DNA from: Pomacea canaliculata
Lineage: Eukaryota > Mollusca > Gastropoda > Architaenioglossa > Ampullariidae
Direction of reading: 5' to 3'
Assembly (NCBI RefSeq): GCF_003073045.1
Contig: NC_037594.1
Coordinates: 31,236,737-31,300,736, forward strand
Length of the DNA stretch: 64,000 bases
A program made the translations under genes and the position numbers. Positions 1-13,366 of this stretch are shown one piece after another. Under the pieces are notes generated by a model. That model had not been told where the DNA came from. It was given only the letters and a program-made list of their open reading frames with translations, and ran no database searches. Position 1 is the stretch's first letter; every line of letters begins with the position of its first letter.

Positions 1-418
1 ACATATTGTAAGGGCCTTGACCTTTAGCACAGGTTAGCAGAGTTCACTGCATTCACTGACAAAATGGATGTAGTTTCAATCACTTTCTGTGAATTTTATG
101 CAGAAAATTGTATGTCAGCAAATTCCTCAAAGTAAGTGGAACAAGATAAAGCTATTAAAACCCTTAGATCATTTAAAAGTAAAAAGTAATTACTAAAAGA
201 CTGCTATCAAAGCTAATGAAAATGTATCTAGCCTTTGTGAATACTCGCTCATCTCCCAGTGTGCCAGGTTACTTATTCTTGGGTTTTGTTTTGTTTTTTT
301 TTGCAGTACCATCTTTGTGTCTCACATGATTTTCATGTTTAATTTATTGATGATTAAGAATCTTTGACCGAGGTAAATCTGATGTGATTCCTCAGTATGT
401 TTTTATGGTTATTTCTAG

Positions 419-3400
419 AATCCTACTCCAGGCTTGCAGACATTCCAAGCACCATTTCCCTATGCTGAAGTGGACTCAGAGTTTCATCTATGCCCTTTAC
501 CGAGGTATTTCAGGAAAGACACACATGCTAACACTCATGCTGCCACACAGCGTAGGTACTTGGATCGTGAGGTGAGTAAACCAAGATAAATTAAATTCCA
601 GTATGAAAATAAAATGAAGTTTTAAGTGTACATCCTATTCAACATCAGCTCTAGACCATGCATAAGAAAACTTTCTTAGGGAGGCAGCTGTTTAAAATCA
701 AGGATGGAGGAACGAGAACTGGTGTATAACTTCTCAGCTTGTCCATGTCCAACATGAATATTTTTTAAGTTTGCTTACTGAATGATTATATGAGATATGA
801 CTACCAAATTCATAATTCTTCTTCTTTTTATGATCATCAGTTATTACCCCAGTGTCTGTGTTTTATTCTTTAATCCACTCATGACGTTTAAGAAAATATC
901 CTGTTGCCACCTAGAGCTCTTCATGATCATATGTGCATATACACAATCACTTTCTCCTACACACACAATCACATCATACTCACTTTCATTTGTTTTCATT
1001 CACAAGGAGTGTGCTGTTCTCAAACAGATAAATGAATGATGTTTTATGCTGTACTACCAGTTGTGGCTAAATAACATCAAGTCAACCAGGTGCAGGAAAA
1101 TGTAACTTTTCTGTCTTACAGGACACAATTCGCAGCATAATGAGTTGGAAAAAATTTCCTTCACAAGGACTCATCTCATTAGTTAACTTATCAACACTTA
1201 CCAATGTTTGGGTTCCTCGGTGGTAAGATACTTCATCTTTTATTCTACTTTTTCAGCAATTAAAATTTGTATCGGCACTGCAGGAACACACACTGCAGTA
1301 AATTGTGATTGTAAATTAGCTTTTGCCAAAACAGACTATAAGCTTATAAGTTGATCTCCATTATCTACATTTATTGATATAACATTGATAGCAAATTGTG
1401 CAATAGGGTAAGTGCACAATATATAAGGCTCAACATCACTACATGTGTTGCAGCTATTCCTTGCTTGGCCAAAAGATATTAAAAACACTAAGGTTTATTT
1501 CTGCCACAACCACCTACCATCACTGAAGAAAAAGGTTGATTTCTATGCATGCACAGCAATGACTAGCACATCAGTCATTGCTTTCATCAATTAAGATAAC
1601 AACAAATAAAAGAGTTTTTTGTGGTCAGTATTATGAATTAAATGTGGTAGGAGTCTGTGTGAGGTGTCTCCTGGCATCGTCAGCGCTTTGATGTGGTATC
1701 TGACCCGACCTGACCTGCCAGTGACCGCCACGAGTCTTTGACTAGAGCAGCCTAGATCATTCTAGAAAGTTTGTGAACAACTGTGACTGATGCAAGCTTG
1801 GTACCTGGAATGTTCAGTGCGAGAGAGTACACGTGTGACGATAAGATGCTGGATGTTTCCAGATAACTTTTGTACAGTGTGTGTAAGCCCTGAGTGAGAG
1901 TGAGTGTTAGGGTAGTTGTGAGAGGAGTAGTTGCAGTTGCTGTTGTAGTCGCACTCAGAGTAGTGTGGAGTGAGACAGTAGAGAGTTGAGGAAGCTAACC
2001 CTGACAACGACATAGGTGCATGGGACTTACGTTTTGTCACTCAGTCTAATACGGTAAACAACCATCATGTTTGTAACAGTCAAATTAAAAATCTTTTAAA
2101 GCAAGTTCAAAATTAAAAGTAAAAAAGTGATTTAAATCTTTTCAGGGATAACAGTTTCAGCACTGACCTGTTACCAGCATCAGTGCCTCACTTATTAAAT
2201 GGCTTGTCTTCAGAAGATTTGAGTGCAATGGTAGAGGAGTAAGTGTATTTTAAACACAATTTTCTTAATAAATATGAAATTATTGTTTAAGGTGTATTGC
2301 TAATGTGCAGAATTATTTTTTTCTTATAATTTTTAGTGGATGGAGCATCAAATTTCAAAAATAGTTACCTCTTCAGATATGCTTTATTTTCTACTATTTA
2401 TTTATGAAGTTGCTTGTTGATAGACAAGCTGAATATTGACCTCTTACACATTGTTCTTCACCAATAAGTTTGTAAAGTCTACGAGACCAAAAAAGCTACT
2501 TTTTGCATTAAGGGAAAGATTAAAGAAAAGAAAACCAGAAGGGCAATAAATTCTACTATCACTGAGGTGGTAGCCTATAATTACTTGCTATAGATCATGC
2601 TTCAGACAGAGATGCCTAGTAGCCAGACCAGAATAATCTAGTTTTCGTTGAAAGACTTAAATTTTATGAATCTTCTTATATGATTTTGGTGTCATTCTTA
2701 TGTGAGTGTTTTTACAGGCATGAATGTAAGCATCAAGAGTTCTGCCTTACACCAGATATGGTTAGTGCACAGTTTGCACTTGTACAACAAACAACACTTC
2801 CAGAGGACAGACTTCCAGTGTATGTGTTACTTTATTTAGATGAAAGTTAGCATTAGTACATTTGACAAATCATCTTTCTCTGCTTTCAAACTTTTCTAGA
2901 GTTAATTCATTAAAGAAATAGCACACATGGAAGAAATAAAGCATTTTTCCTGCTAAAAATATAAAGTATCATAAATTTTGCAACCTCTTGAGAGTTTTGC
3001 ACTTCTATTATAACCAATACGTCAGCCCCTGATGGCTACGTAGGGGTTGGCTAGTCGTACAAGAGCACAACAAACGATGGAAATAGCCACACAATTGTAG
3101 ATTTTATTCAGTTTCACTTGGTGGCTGGCCTGCCATCTCTCCGCTCTTACTTCCAAAGCAAAAATGTCTCCCTCAACTTTAAGCTATGCCGTCAAATGTT
3201 CTAGAACCATCCACACCCTTTTCCCATTGTCTCGTCCTGACCTTTCTCAGCCCCCGTGGTCACCCCTGTCTGGTCATTGTCTCCACAAGTGGCTCAGGCA
3301 ACTTCATAACTTCTGGTGTAACAGTAGGTCCAGTAGTCAGCTGTTATAGGTGGACAGTTCAAGGCTGGCTATTATGCAAGCAGCTGGAGTGAGAAAGGGA

Positions 3401-4597
3401 CAGTCCTGGGAGCTGTTCGACTCCTACCATCTACAAAGAACGACATAACTTAGTACACTAGTAGAGTGCTACACTATGATTTCCTTTTTCTTTAAATTGT
3501 TACTTAATTGATTGAGTTTTTTTTAAAAGACAGATCAGTTTAGCTGCTGAGCCTAAGATCAAATGAGATAAGCTCACATTTTATTTAAAAACAATTTTAA
3601 TTGCACTGACAAATTATCCAATAAAGGAAGCAAAAGAAACTATGGAATATATATTTTGTAACAGATGGGAAAAACAGTGGTTCTTTTAATTTTTCTGGAG
3701 GGGAAGGAGTAAATGAGCAGTCTGTTTTGAGTTTTGCAGCTGTAAGGATTGACTTGATTCTTTATTCTGGCAACATACACATACTTGGAACACTTCTACT
3801 GGTACAAGAAGTATGATGTTCTGTGTATTTAAAGTTTGTGAAGAAATATCTTCTCTCACAATTGTGCCTTGAAATCACATAATCTTTCTCTCTTGCATAA
3901 TCTTTACAAAACTATGTAAGATAATGCATATCATACAATGTCAAGGAATTTTGCATGATGCTATTTGTACATGTGATTTTTTTTTTTTAGAGATGCTGTT
4001 CCTTTTGGAAAAAGGATGCCTGCTTTGAATATTCTTGTTGGTTCGCAAGGACAATTGTCACGGTGAGATATTTTGAAGATAAAGAACTCTTTTTACTTCT
4101 TATCACATGTAACATCATTTGAGGAGCCTTATGCAAATACTGGGTTGTTGGAAAAGTCATGACACATTTTTACAATAGTTGGTGTTAGTTCATTTTAGGA
4201 AGTATACTAGAGTCTTTCTCATCTATGCTATTACTATCTGACAGCTGACAGTTGTACTTTCAATCTTGATAGAACCTATAAACACTAATCTCACAATGTT
4301 GTGTTTAGTCTTATGTAGTTTTTATGTGATCTGCATATTTCAGCTACTGAATTCATAACTAAATTCTCGTGTGAGACATAAGGTTAAATCACATTGTAAT
4401 TTATTGTTGCAGTGATGACTAGACATTGAGTATTTGATACACTGTTTTCTTTTCTGCTTTTTTTAAACAGAGAAAAAAGGGAGGAAGACTTGGAGTACTG
4501 TATGACAAAGAAATACAACCGTTTAGGAGCTAAAATTGCTCAAAAGAAAGCACACTTGAACTCAATGTTAACTGATGCACAATTGCTTCTGCAGTAG
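419..4597 (+). CDS. 3' half of an unrecognised multi-exon gene (six terminal exons)
   Basis: Six exons join in one frame: 419-571, 1122-1222, 2146-2238, 2718-2819, 3991-4062 and 4471-4597. Each has an AG acceptor and GT donor, and phases match at all five junctions. The fragment begins NPTPGLQTFQAPFPYAEVDS and ends in a basic, probably helical tail (EKREEDLEYCMTKKYNRLG onward) closing with TDAQLLLQ and TAG. It has no signal peptide or membrane segment, so the protein is probably intracellular. I do not recognise the family. The gene starts left of the window. The intron between exons 4 and 5 (2820-3990) holds an unplaced repeat-like block around 3010-3450. The phase agreement makes a real gene much more likely than chance. 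Confidence 0.8.
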
Positions 4598-7300
4598 CTT
4601 TTCACCATATGCTTCACTTCAATGTCCACATTTTAATCTGATCTTTTGAACATAGTCGAATTTCCTTTAAGTGTGGGGAAGGGGGTAGAAATCTCCAAAC
4701 ACCCCGGCAAATATACAGTCTTGTCCATTGCATCTTAAAATGTCCATAGTTAAGCTATTTCTCACTGTGAAAATTCTTTAAAAATTCATTTGAGGCAGGA
4801 GCTTTTGATTCAGATCTTAATTTTAAAATGTTTCAATTTCTACTGTTTTGCAGTATGTCAGATCTATTGTCCCAACACAGGCAAAATAATCTCCAATTTG
4901 CATAATAACTTTAGAAAAGTTGTTTCAAAATATTGGCACAAGTCACAAATGTGAATGACTATTATCGGTGATCAAGGAAAAAAAACATTTAAACTGTAAA
5001 ATAGAATGCAGAATGATACATGCACTTAGTACAGGGTCTTATTTGCTTCACTATCTTGATTGTGAGCAGGTGTGCATAAAGTGCACGGAGGGAAAGTGCA
5101 CATTTTCCTCAGTTCACAGATCATCATTGGTCAAAGGGAAGTAAATCTTGGTTTTAAGGACTTTTTTTGCAAAACTATTATTTGCATTCAGAAAAAGTTG
5201 GTTCAGTGTATTTAATCAGTTGCAAAACAAAGTAAAAATGAAAGTTGAGCTTTTCTTTTTCTTTTTTTTTCCATCAACCTCAATTGGACTGTCACTTCAA
5301 TAATTTTACTCAGCATAAAACTGTCCATATTATGCGCCTACCAACACCAGGGATAAAAACATTAAAGTATGCTAAGATGCTGAATCTTTCAAGACAGCAA
5401 CAAAGTTCTTGTGGTTTGTTAAATGTTTGATAAGCACTAAAACTACCACTGTGTTTTAATATTGCACCTGCAATTATCACTTGCTTATTCATCTGCAAGA
5501 ACAGTGTTTTTATACGTGGAATTTACCTGCTGCAAAATATTTTAACTATGGTGTTCAGTTTTTCTTCACCATGTTGTTTGCTTGAGAGGAAGAGGGGCTG
5601 ACATACTGTTGGTGTTATGTTTGCACATACAGAAAAGCCATAAGCAAATTAATGGAATAAAGGATTTAATTACTTATTAGCTTCTACTTTTACCTAGACA
5701 GTTGATTGACATTAACTTCCATCAAATTGACAGAAAGCAGTGTTAGAAAGCAGAAATTGCAAGAAACTGACACACAAAAAACAGAAACAAAATTGTAAAA
5801 TGCCATAATTTTACAGGCTTGGCCATTTTCCATAATTTTGAAGGTTTTCTATAATGATTATGGATAGATATGCAATATGTGTGGAGGAATAGGCAATATT
5901 TTTAGAAGAGCTAAGTGAAATGGGAGGTTAGTCAATAATCAGCGCCATCAAAACAAGCTGCAATAAAATCTGGAAAAACAGATTATGACTTTCAGTAGGG
6001 TCTAGTTTCACTTTCTAAAAAGGCCTATGGCTGCTGTTGAAAAGCTGTTGCACCAGTGGCATTATTATAGTCACTTGAGAAAAGGTATCTTGTAATGCAT
6101 AATTGCACACTTTTTTCTAAAATACATATGCAATTTATAAAATGTATCATATAATAATATATAAAATGCTTAAATGCTTGGCACTTTTGTGCGACATAAG
6201 AACAGACTTTTCACTTTGGTATTTGCACCAGTTGCACCAGAACAAAAGCTCTCTGTAGGATTTATATATGATATTTCCACTCTGTTAGTTACAACAACAA
6301 ATATGGGTTAGCTGAGGCCTGAGGTGTTTCAAAATAGTCACATTTTTCTGCTTACAAATGCAAGAAAATTAGTAGGTATACTGAGCTGTCACATCACAAA
6401 CTAATATCCGTCCATGGTCACATGTACACATTGTACTGACAGATGATTTGATTCTTGTGAAAAAAAGTGGATTTGCATGGACTAACTGGATTGCGTGTAG
6501 CACTAGATTTGTCCTAAACTGCTAGGACAACAAGGACTTCTGCATAAACATTTTACATTTTGGACACAAAAATCACACGAAGGTCCACAGAAAGTATGAG
6601 GTGCTCATATTATGATATGAAATTGTAGTAATAGATGTAAATAGGCTATACAAAGCAGTATTAATATTTTCTTAGTAAATATTTTTGATTGCAGTATTGC
6701 AGACATTTTTTAAAGATTTGTGGCTGTATTTTTCTTTTATATTTTTAGCTGATAAACATACTGATAATTATTAAACTTTGATATAATAATGTGTTGATGA
6801 ACATAACATTATGTATATAGCTACAAAAAGCTAAATTGTATTATATATATATATAAGAATAACAATGCATTTGTGTATATGCTTTATGAAATATTAATAT
6901 TATCCTGAAGATTATAATACAGGGGGGCCACTTAAAAGTAGCCCACCTCATCTGATCCCATGATGTATTATATGTGTTATATTGTAAGGATAATAAACCC
7001 ATTTAGAAAACATTGCTATAAGAGTTTGTTATCTAAAGAGAAAAAATGAACAGTTTACCTCAAAGAATGCATGAATATATCATTAAAATTTTTAATTATT
7101 CAAGAGTTATGTGATCAGCGTGTCACTATAATTATTATTTTGCAGTAACATGAACACAGTAATATACAGGTAAATTTAGGAACAGCTTTTACAGTTATGT
7201 TTTCAATAGTTTTCAGTCACCTGATCATACATAATTTTATTATGCATTTGTGTGTGTATGAGAGAGAGAAGGAGTCAGAAAAAGAGACCAAAATATACAT
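4598..7300 (+). other. 3' UTR and AT-rich intergenic DNA
   Basis: Very AT-rich DNA follows the TAG at 4595-4597. An AATAAA at 5656-5661 is one possible poly(A) signal; another lies near 6990. No coding exon could be supported. A TATATA run lies near 6840-6855 and a GT microsatellite near 7300-7315. Confidence 0.5.
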
Positions 7301-7329
7301 GTGTGTGTGTGTGCACACAAACAGCATGA

Positions 7330-8665
7330 TTGATAAAATGTTATGGGGCTAGCTTCTGCAAGTCCCAAGCCCGCTGCTTTCGTTGCGGCTGTACAGGCCA
7401 TGGGCTGCAGCTGATTGTTCTCAAAAGCGCCAAGTGTGCAAACTGTGACGGACTATGCTTCCTCTACCTCCTTCTACAAGCTGTGGTGGCACCCGGTCAT
7501 CACAAAAATCTCAAAGCTCACAAGCATCTCAAGCCACACAAGCATCACAGTCCAAGCATCCCCTTTCACCAGTCAGAAACACTGCTCGCCAGCAAGCAAG
7601 CAACACAAAATCACCAAAGATCAAAAATACCATACTGCAGATGGACAAAAACAAAAAAAAATCGCCAGAAAAATCCAGTATTCAGCAGAAAACATTTGGG
7701 ACTACCACAGCAAAACCATCAAACCCTGTTTCTAACCACTTTGCTTCTCTTGGCGAGCAAGGCAAGGATGTGGATGAGCGGCGTTTAGTGTCGCTTTTTT
7801 CCATCCCCTTCCGCTTTTTTCTTCTCCCTCTTCATCTGTGAGGCGCTCTGCATCTTTTCCTCACAGATAAACTATGTCTACAATCCGCAGGGGAACTGTC
7901 AAGGGATCAGAGCATACAATTCATGCAGCACTCCTTCACTGAACAAGGACATTGTTTTTACTGGGGGTCCTGGCCATGCTGGTATCTCAGGCAATTGCTC
8001 GAGCAGGCCAAGCTGCCAAGGCTGCATATCAGTCTCATTGCAAATTACACTCGCTGGTATCATCAGACTGTAAAACAATCTTCTCGGCCTACGTTCAGTC
8101 CCTAGGGCAACGCTACCTGCAACCCATCCCTGTCTTTCCGCCCGCCTACCTTCGTGCCATCCTGTGAGGCGGAGGAGGTGGTCATGACTAGATTAAAGTT
8201 AGGACACACCTATGCCACGCAAGGGCACCTCTTACAAGGTGAACTACCACCAGTTTGTCCATGGTGTTAATGTGATACATGTTTCGATTGATTGTCCTGA
8301 GCTCGAAAATATCTGCCGACAGTTTTTTTTTACAGCAAATTCTTTGTTTTCTTTGTTTAGGTCCATCAAATTGGCAGCAGTCTTTATTTACATTTTTAAG
8401 GAGGACAGTACTCTACCATCAGATTTAAGAAACTGTAGGCCTGATAACTTTTATCTCTTGGTTTTATTGGTGGCCTTTTTGGGCTTCAATACTCCTTTTT
8501 GCACTTTATCCACTTTTTTACATATTGTTTACTTCTTGTGTTGGTTTTTAAGAATGTAATGCTATCTCACTCAGGGGCTTTGTCCCTAAATTTTTTTCAG
8601 GTAAGATTAGTTTTTGTCGCCGTGATATAGCCTTTGATGTTGGCACGGCGTTAAACACAAACATT
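7330..8665 (+). mobile_element. I-group LINE, internally deleted: ORF1, RNase H end and 3' tail
   Basis: The 5' part reads as a non-LTR ORF1 with a nucleic-acid-binding Cys/His knuckle (CFRCGCTGHG, then CANCDG), followed by a Ser/Gln/Lys-rich stretch. From about 7950 another frame reads GGPGHAGISGN, close to the RNase H motif of I-type LINEs (WVPGHVGISGNE). Further on, IDCPELENICRQFF matches the conserved cysteine-containing end of such ORF2 proteins. The endonuclease and reverse transcriptase that should lie between are missing, so this is an internally deleted copy with several frame breaks. The 3' end (about 8617-8665) carries the palindromic tail GCCGTGATATAGCCT, then GGCACGGCG, then TAAACAC. 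The same tail is found on a SINE near 31.1 kb. Confidence 0.75.
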
Positions 8666-8682
8666 GGCTTTTTAAGACGAGG

Positions 8683-8965
8683 TTGTGGTCATTAGTGATA
8701 TCCACGCCTGGATATGCTATATTCTGGGACGTATTGATGTTTGATTGGAAGTTTCACACCAGTAAGATAAAATCGATCTGGTTACGGATCTACCCATTGC
8801 AAAATGAATGCCCGGCTCACCCGGTATCTCGATTTTTTAGGGACAACATCATAGCACCCTGGACCATCTTGTTTTTATTGAAACGTTCACAAGGGAGGCA
8901 TTTGTCTGTAAATACATGTTCTAAGGGTGTTTTTTAATTTGGAGAAGGCGTACGACACTATCTGT
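8683..8965 (+). mobile_element. LINE reverse transcriptase fragment
   Basis: A broken reading frame resembles the finger/palm start of non-LTR reverse transcriptase: a stretch like STLDHLVFIETFTREAFVCK around 8855-8910, followed at 8935-8960 by an FxLEKAYDT-like motif (NLEKAYDT). It has the same orientation as the LINE 3' end just upstream but lies downstream of that copy's tail. It is therefore a second fragment or a rearranged piece. Several stops and shifts show it is dead. Confidence 0.65.
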
Positions 8966-9581
8966 ATTGCATTCGAATTATATATTATTATACTTTAATA
9001 GGATACTGTACATAGGATACTATACATAGGATTTTCGCTTAATCATTCTTAACACTACCCAAGTTAGGGACCTAGAGGTAAATTATCAAATCCCATGAAT
9101 ACCAGACCCGTCATCGCCCAACAACTTATTATATTTTTACCTATGCCGCACCTTTGCCCTTGTGATATGTCGATCAGGAACTGTCTAGAAAAATAATTCT
9201 CGTGTAATAACACGTGTGATTCTCGAACTCATCAGGAAGTCCAAGTGACAGCCTCTGACGAATTGTATTTGCCTAAGGGAGGTGAACATCACTAAAAGCC
9301 GTTCTCAGGCTCCCTATCAGTTAATATTTCGTGACTAGCAGCAGACAGCCTGGTTTTTCTTGTCTGAAAATACACCTGTGGCCTTTTAGCTGTCTGCTGT
9401 TACAGAACTGAAGGCTCACGCTTTGTACTGAAGCAAACTCCTTGAGCAAGGTGTGTTCCTGCTGTAACCACCAACAGTTGTTGTAAATATGATTCAGTGT
9501 TGACTGCTAGGTTTCAGTTAGTGGTTCTGTGCAGGTGAGAGTTTGAATACAATCAGTCACCAAAACACACAGACTCTGGAC
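8966..9581 (+). promoter_or_regulatory. 5' flank of the Reeler gene
   Basis: About 600 bases between the LINE fragment and the Reeler ATG. It must contain the promoter and 5' UTR unless a further 5' exon exists, but no clear TATA box or initiator could be singled out. No other gene was seen. Confidence 0.3.
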
Positions 9582-12500
9582 ATGCTTGTTTTAAGATTCT
9601 TTAGCCCTATAGCAGTGGCTATAATGTGGATGGGGTCTACATCTGCCTTCCCTAGTGGAGCACCCATCTCCGCATGTTCTCACCTGTTGCCTATTCACGA
9701 GGATGCAGTTCCGCAACAATCACCGGCTCCTTACTGGCTTCTGCTCTCCGACACAAACTACACATCTCGCCGACCGATTTCATGTATGTAGAAAACTCCT
9801 CCTAAACTCGTTCTGTTTCTCGAAATATCTTAATGTCTATTCTTCTTATTATTATTATACAACAGGTCTATTCCTGCGTTCCTTCTTTGTTTCTGTCTTA
9901 TCGTCTTAACAATATTAGTAGAGGTGTTGGTGTGGATGATGTGGCCGTGTTGTTGCTAATTAGTGTATAATAATAAAACTGAGTAATGTATGCTTACAGT
10001 ATCTAATAATGATGATGAGAAGAAATACTGGTATAATTTAGATGTAAAATTTAGATTTTTTTGAAGCCATAACGCCAGATTATAAGGTAGACACACGGAG
10101 CAGTTAACAGGTAGACATCAGTGCAAAGTTCAGTTCTTGAGATCCGGGGCTTTGATGGCTGTTACCTGCGTCAAGATACGTCAATGTGCAGCCTTTTTTA
10201 AAACAAACAAACAAACAAACAACGGTCTTTCGACAAGGTCAGTCTCTTTTATTTGTGCTCGAAGGCTAACCACGTGTTATTATTATTGTTCTTGTTACGA
10301 GACCCACAAATTTAAATCATCTGAACTTTCGTTTTGTATTATAGGCTGCACAGCTTGGGTCTTCTGACAGTTTCATTCTGCTCGTATGAATTCTCGGAGG
10401 GTCAGATAACATTAAATAAAGTTTGCAGTCACCCAATAGCTTCTCTTAATTTTACTCACCTTCTCTCTTTACTATTCCTTCTACCAACTCCACACTTGGA
10501 AACCTCTGGCTTAGAACACGAATAGGGTTTAAGTGTTTAATAGTAATTTCGACGAAAAAAGCTTGAAATTTTTTAAAACAAAAGGAGTGAAATTTTTTTA
10601 TTATGAATATTGTAAGAAAAAAAAAAAAAAAAAACACTCAACGAAAACTTGTTTATGCAAAAACTATGTCAGAATGTGTCTGACAAATATATCTTTTGGT
10701 GTGCAAGATTAAATGTATTCACAAACAAAAAGCAGTTAAAAGATAATTTATAATGGAGAAAGGGTGTACTGATTTATATAAAATATCCCATGTTGTCAAA
10801 AACGGGGCGGAACAAGAAGATAATTTGGCCAAGAAAGCCCCAGAGCATTGTAAATGATGGATAATCAGGACATCCTTCTTGTCCTGCCGGTGTGTGATGG
10901 ACAAGCACCACTCCCTGGTCTCCTGACCCATACACCCGCCAGCTACACTAAGACTAACACTAACACTAACACATTTTAGTGCCAGTTTAGGCCAGTGGTG
11001 GGAGCCGCATGTGGTTCTTTCATCCTTGTGCTGCGGGTCTGTGCGGCTTAGGGAAGTCAATTAGAAATATCCCATTGAAATCCATTTTTTTTTGTTAGTT
11101 CATTATTTTATTGTAGTTGTAAACTGGAACATTATTGTGATATTGAAATATTAAAACTTTTTTTTGGTCGTTCTCAATATACGTGTCTCTAGCGGAAGCC
11201 GTTAGCCTGTATACCCGCCAGAAAACTATGCATCTATCGAGACTTTTAACCCCAATTAGGCTAGTATGGAGAAATATTAAAAAAAGAAAAATATCAGAAG
11301 TAAATAGAACATTTACTGCTGCTAGGCAGATTCATTTACATTCACCTCTGACGAGTGTGGCCTGCCAGTTTGGCTAATTTGTGGTCAGAAACTCGCCAAC
11401 AATAAAAGATCAAATGTCGAAAAACATTTCCAAAATAAACACCCTGCCTTTCCTGAAAAGTATCCGGGGGTAGAAGAGAGACAATACGCTGTTTCGGAAC
11501 TGAAGCGAAAAGCTAATATGAGTAAAAGTCAATTCAAAAAATGAATGAAATCTGCAAATTCAACTACCTGTGAAAGTGTTGTGGCCGATTAGTCAGGAAT
11601 GGGAAGCCGGAAAATATATGAAAGAATCATTCACCAAGATTTCAGAACACATATTTGTGGGCTTTAAAAACAAGAGTGAACTTGTGCAGTCAGAGACATG
11701 CCTCTTTCTGCTAAGACTGCCAGAGACAGAACCATAAAAATAGCAGAAAATATCAAAACAGCAAATTCTGCTGCAGCGAACCTACTTTATGTGCTTGTGA
11801 AACAAGTAAACAGATAGGTATAAAATTTTTCCAATAACTTGTGAAATGAGTCTCACACAATTTAAAAATATCAGAATCTCTTTCTGTGTACTCTTAGAAC
11901 TTTTGTTTTAATTCTTTTAATGAACATGTTATGTTAGTTTAACCCTTTTCACTCCAGCCCTAGTTCGTCAGTATCATGCTCTGAGGCTTGTTTCTTTGGA
12001 AGTTTTCCAAAGGAAGGTGAGGAGAGATTTTAAAAAATTTATGTTTGTTTTCTGTTTCTAGTTGTCTACATTAATTTTCAATTAGAAATCAAGATTAAAA
12101 TTAAGATTGTAACAATAACCTACTTAGCCTTTCACCTACAAAACACAATCTTTCTGTTGTGAATGTTTCAGTGACTGTTGGCAGTCAACAGCCATTCTTA
12201 GCTTTCATGCTGCAAGCTCGTGCGAAAAATTCCAAGCGACCTGTCGGAAGATTTTTTTCTGCTCCACAAGCTTCGCAGTTCCTGAGATGTGAGAATACAG
12301 ATGATACCTTCAGCCACGCTGCTGCCTTCGGGCGGACTGAGATGACTGTGATATGGCAGCCGCCAGACGAAGACGTTGGACAAGTTTCAATTGTGTATGT
12401 GTGAACAGTGTAATACTGTGCTACTGACTTCAAGAGACAGCAATGTTTCTGATTTAAATAAAAATAAAACAGATTATAACACATCATAATTTAACATAAA

Positions 12501-13366
12501 ATATTGTAAATCTTCCATTTACGTGCGTCGACTTTCCTTTTCGAGTCTTTAGTAACTGACTTTGAGGCTTTTTGAATGTATGACTTTCTTTTGCCTGCAG
12601 GTGGTTTGGGTTTTTTAAATTGCATTAGCTGCCTAGCTCCTTGACCATTAGAGTGTGTTAATTTGCTTAAATTCCTAAACCTACGGTGCAGAACTTTACG
12701 ATCATAAAGACCTTCTGCTCTCTGTAGTTCAACCTACAACATTTCTAGTATTTGAGAATAAAGTGATAACATGTAAGATGAAATATTTTAAGAGAATGTT
12801 TAGTGACTTACAATCAAAATATTCACTGTTTCCGTATTTTTGCAGAGGTTCAGTGGCTCAGAATAAATATATATTTTGGGTTGTTGAGTCAGATATAATG
12901 GAAGGCTCATCAGGTAAGTTGTTAAAGACTTTATATATATATATGTACTAGTCCTCGCTCGCACGCTCTCTCTCTCTCCCCATATATCTCTAACACACCA
13001 GTTCCTATGCATGAACATGTTGTGTGTGCATTGACGAGTGTGCTCAACCGTGCACGTGTATTACGTTTTCAATATAGGAAAAAAAACTACTCACATCTCA
13101 CATACTCTTCACTAAGATGTATTTGACTAAAAAGTTGAAGAGGATGTGACATGTGCGTGCGTGTGGTTTTTTCCCGTATATTGAAAACGCAATGCACTAA
13201 GCTATTGCATATACATGTTCCTTTTTCTGTGTTAAACCGAGAAATTGCTGTTTATGGCAAATGTCATGTTTGCTTTGTTACAGCTGCTGTACACACAGTG
13301 CCGCTGACAGACCACACTCACTGGTCCTCACTGTCATCTGTGCTGTCAACTGTTTATTCTTGTTGA
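9582..13366 (+). CDS. Secreted Reeler-domain protein (putative defence-protein/reelin-N family), complete
   Basis: Four exons: 9582-9783, 12172-12394, 12846-12913 and 13284-13366, totalling 576 bases (191 aa plus TGA), with matching phases. The N terminus MLVLRFFSPIAVAIM is a signal peptide, and the mature protein should begin near FPSGAPISACSHLLP, the typical Reeler start (YPxGAPxxAC). Exon 2 has the core FLAFMLQARA, then GRFF, LRC and TVIWQPPDEDVGQVSI, as in Reeler domains (GFLLQAR, then WxPP). Exon 3 adds the closing strand NKYIFWVVESD. The short Thr/Ser-rich tail ends in SC. Family members are secreted and some are immune-induced in insects; a role here is inference. There is no DOMON or cytochrome b561 part, so this is not a ferric-chelate reductase type. 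The chosen ATG precedes the only hydrophobic leader. An AATAAA at 13575-13580 is a plausible poly(A) signal. Confidence 0.9.
13056..13199. repeat. Foldback (inverted-repeat) element in Reeler intron 3
   Basis: The left arm begins TACGTTTTCAATATAGGAAA at about 13060 and runs through ACTCACATCTCACATACTCT to about 13112. The right arm is its approximate reverse complement (TTGAAGAGGATGTGAC from 13135, then CCGTATATTGAAAACGCA ending about 13193). The arms are about 55 bases with a short spacer, so the RNA would form a long hairpin. The shape fits a small foldback MITE. No target duplication was identified. Confidence 0.6.

Noticed and set aside
7330-7850. Zinc-knuckle frame considered as an LTR-type gag
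   Set aside because: The RNase H and C-terminal motifs just downstream, and the lack of terminal repeats, fit a non-LTR I-type LINE ORF1 instead.
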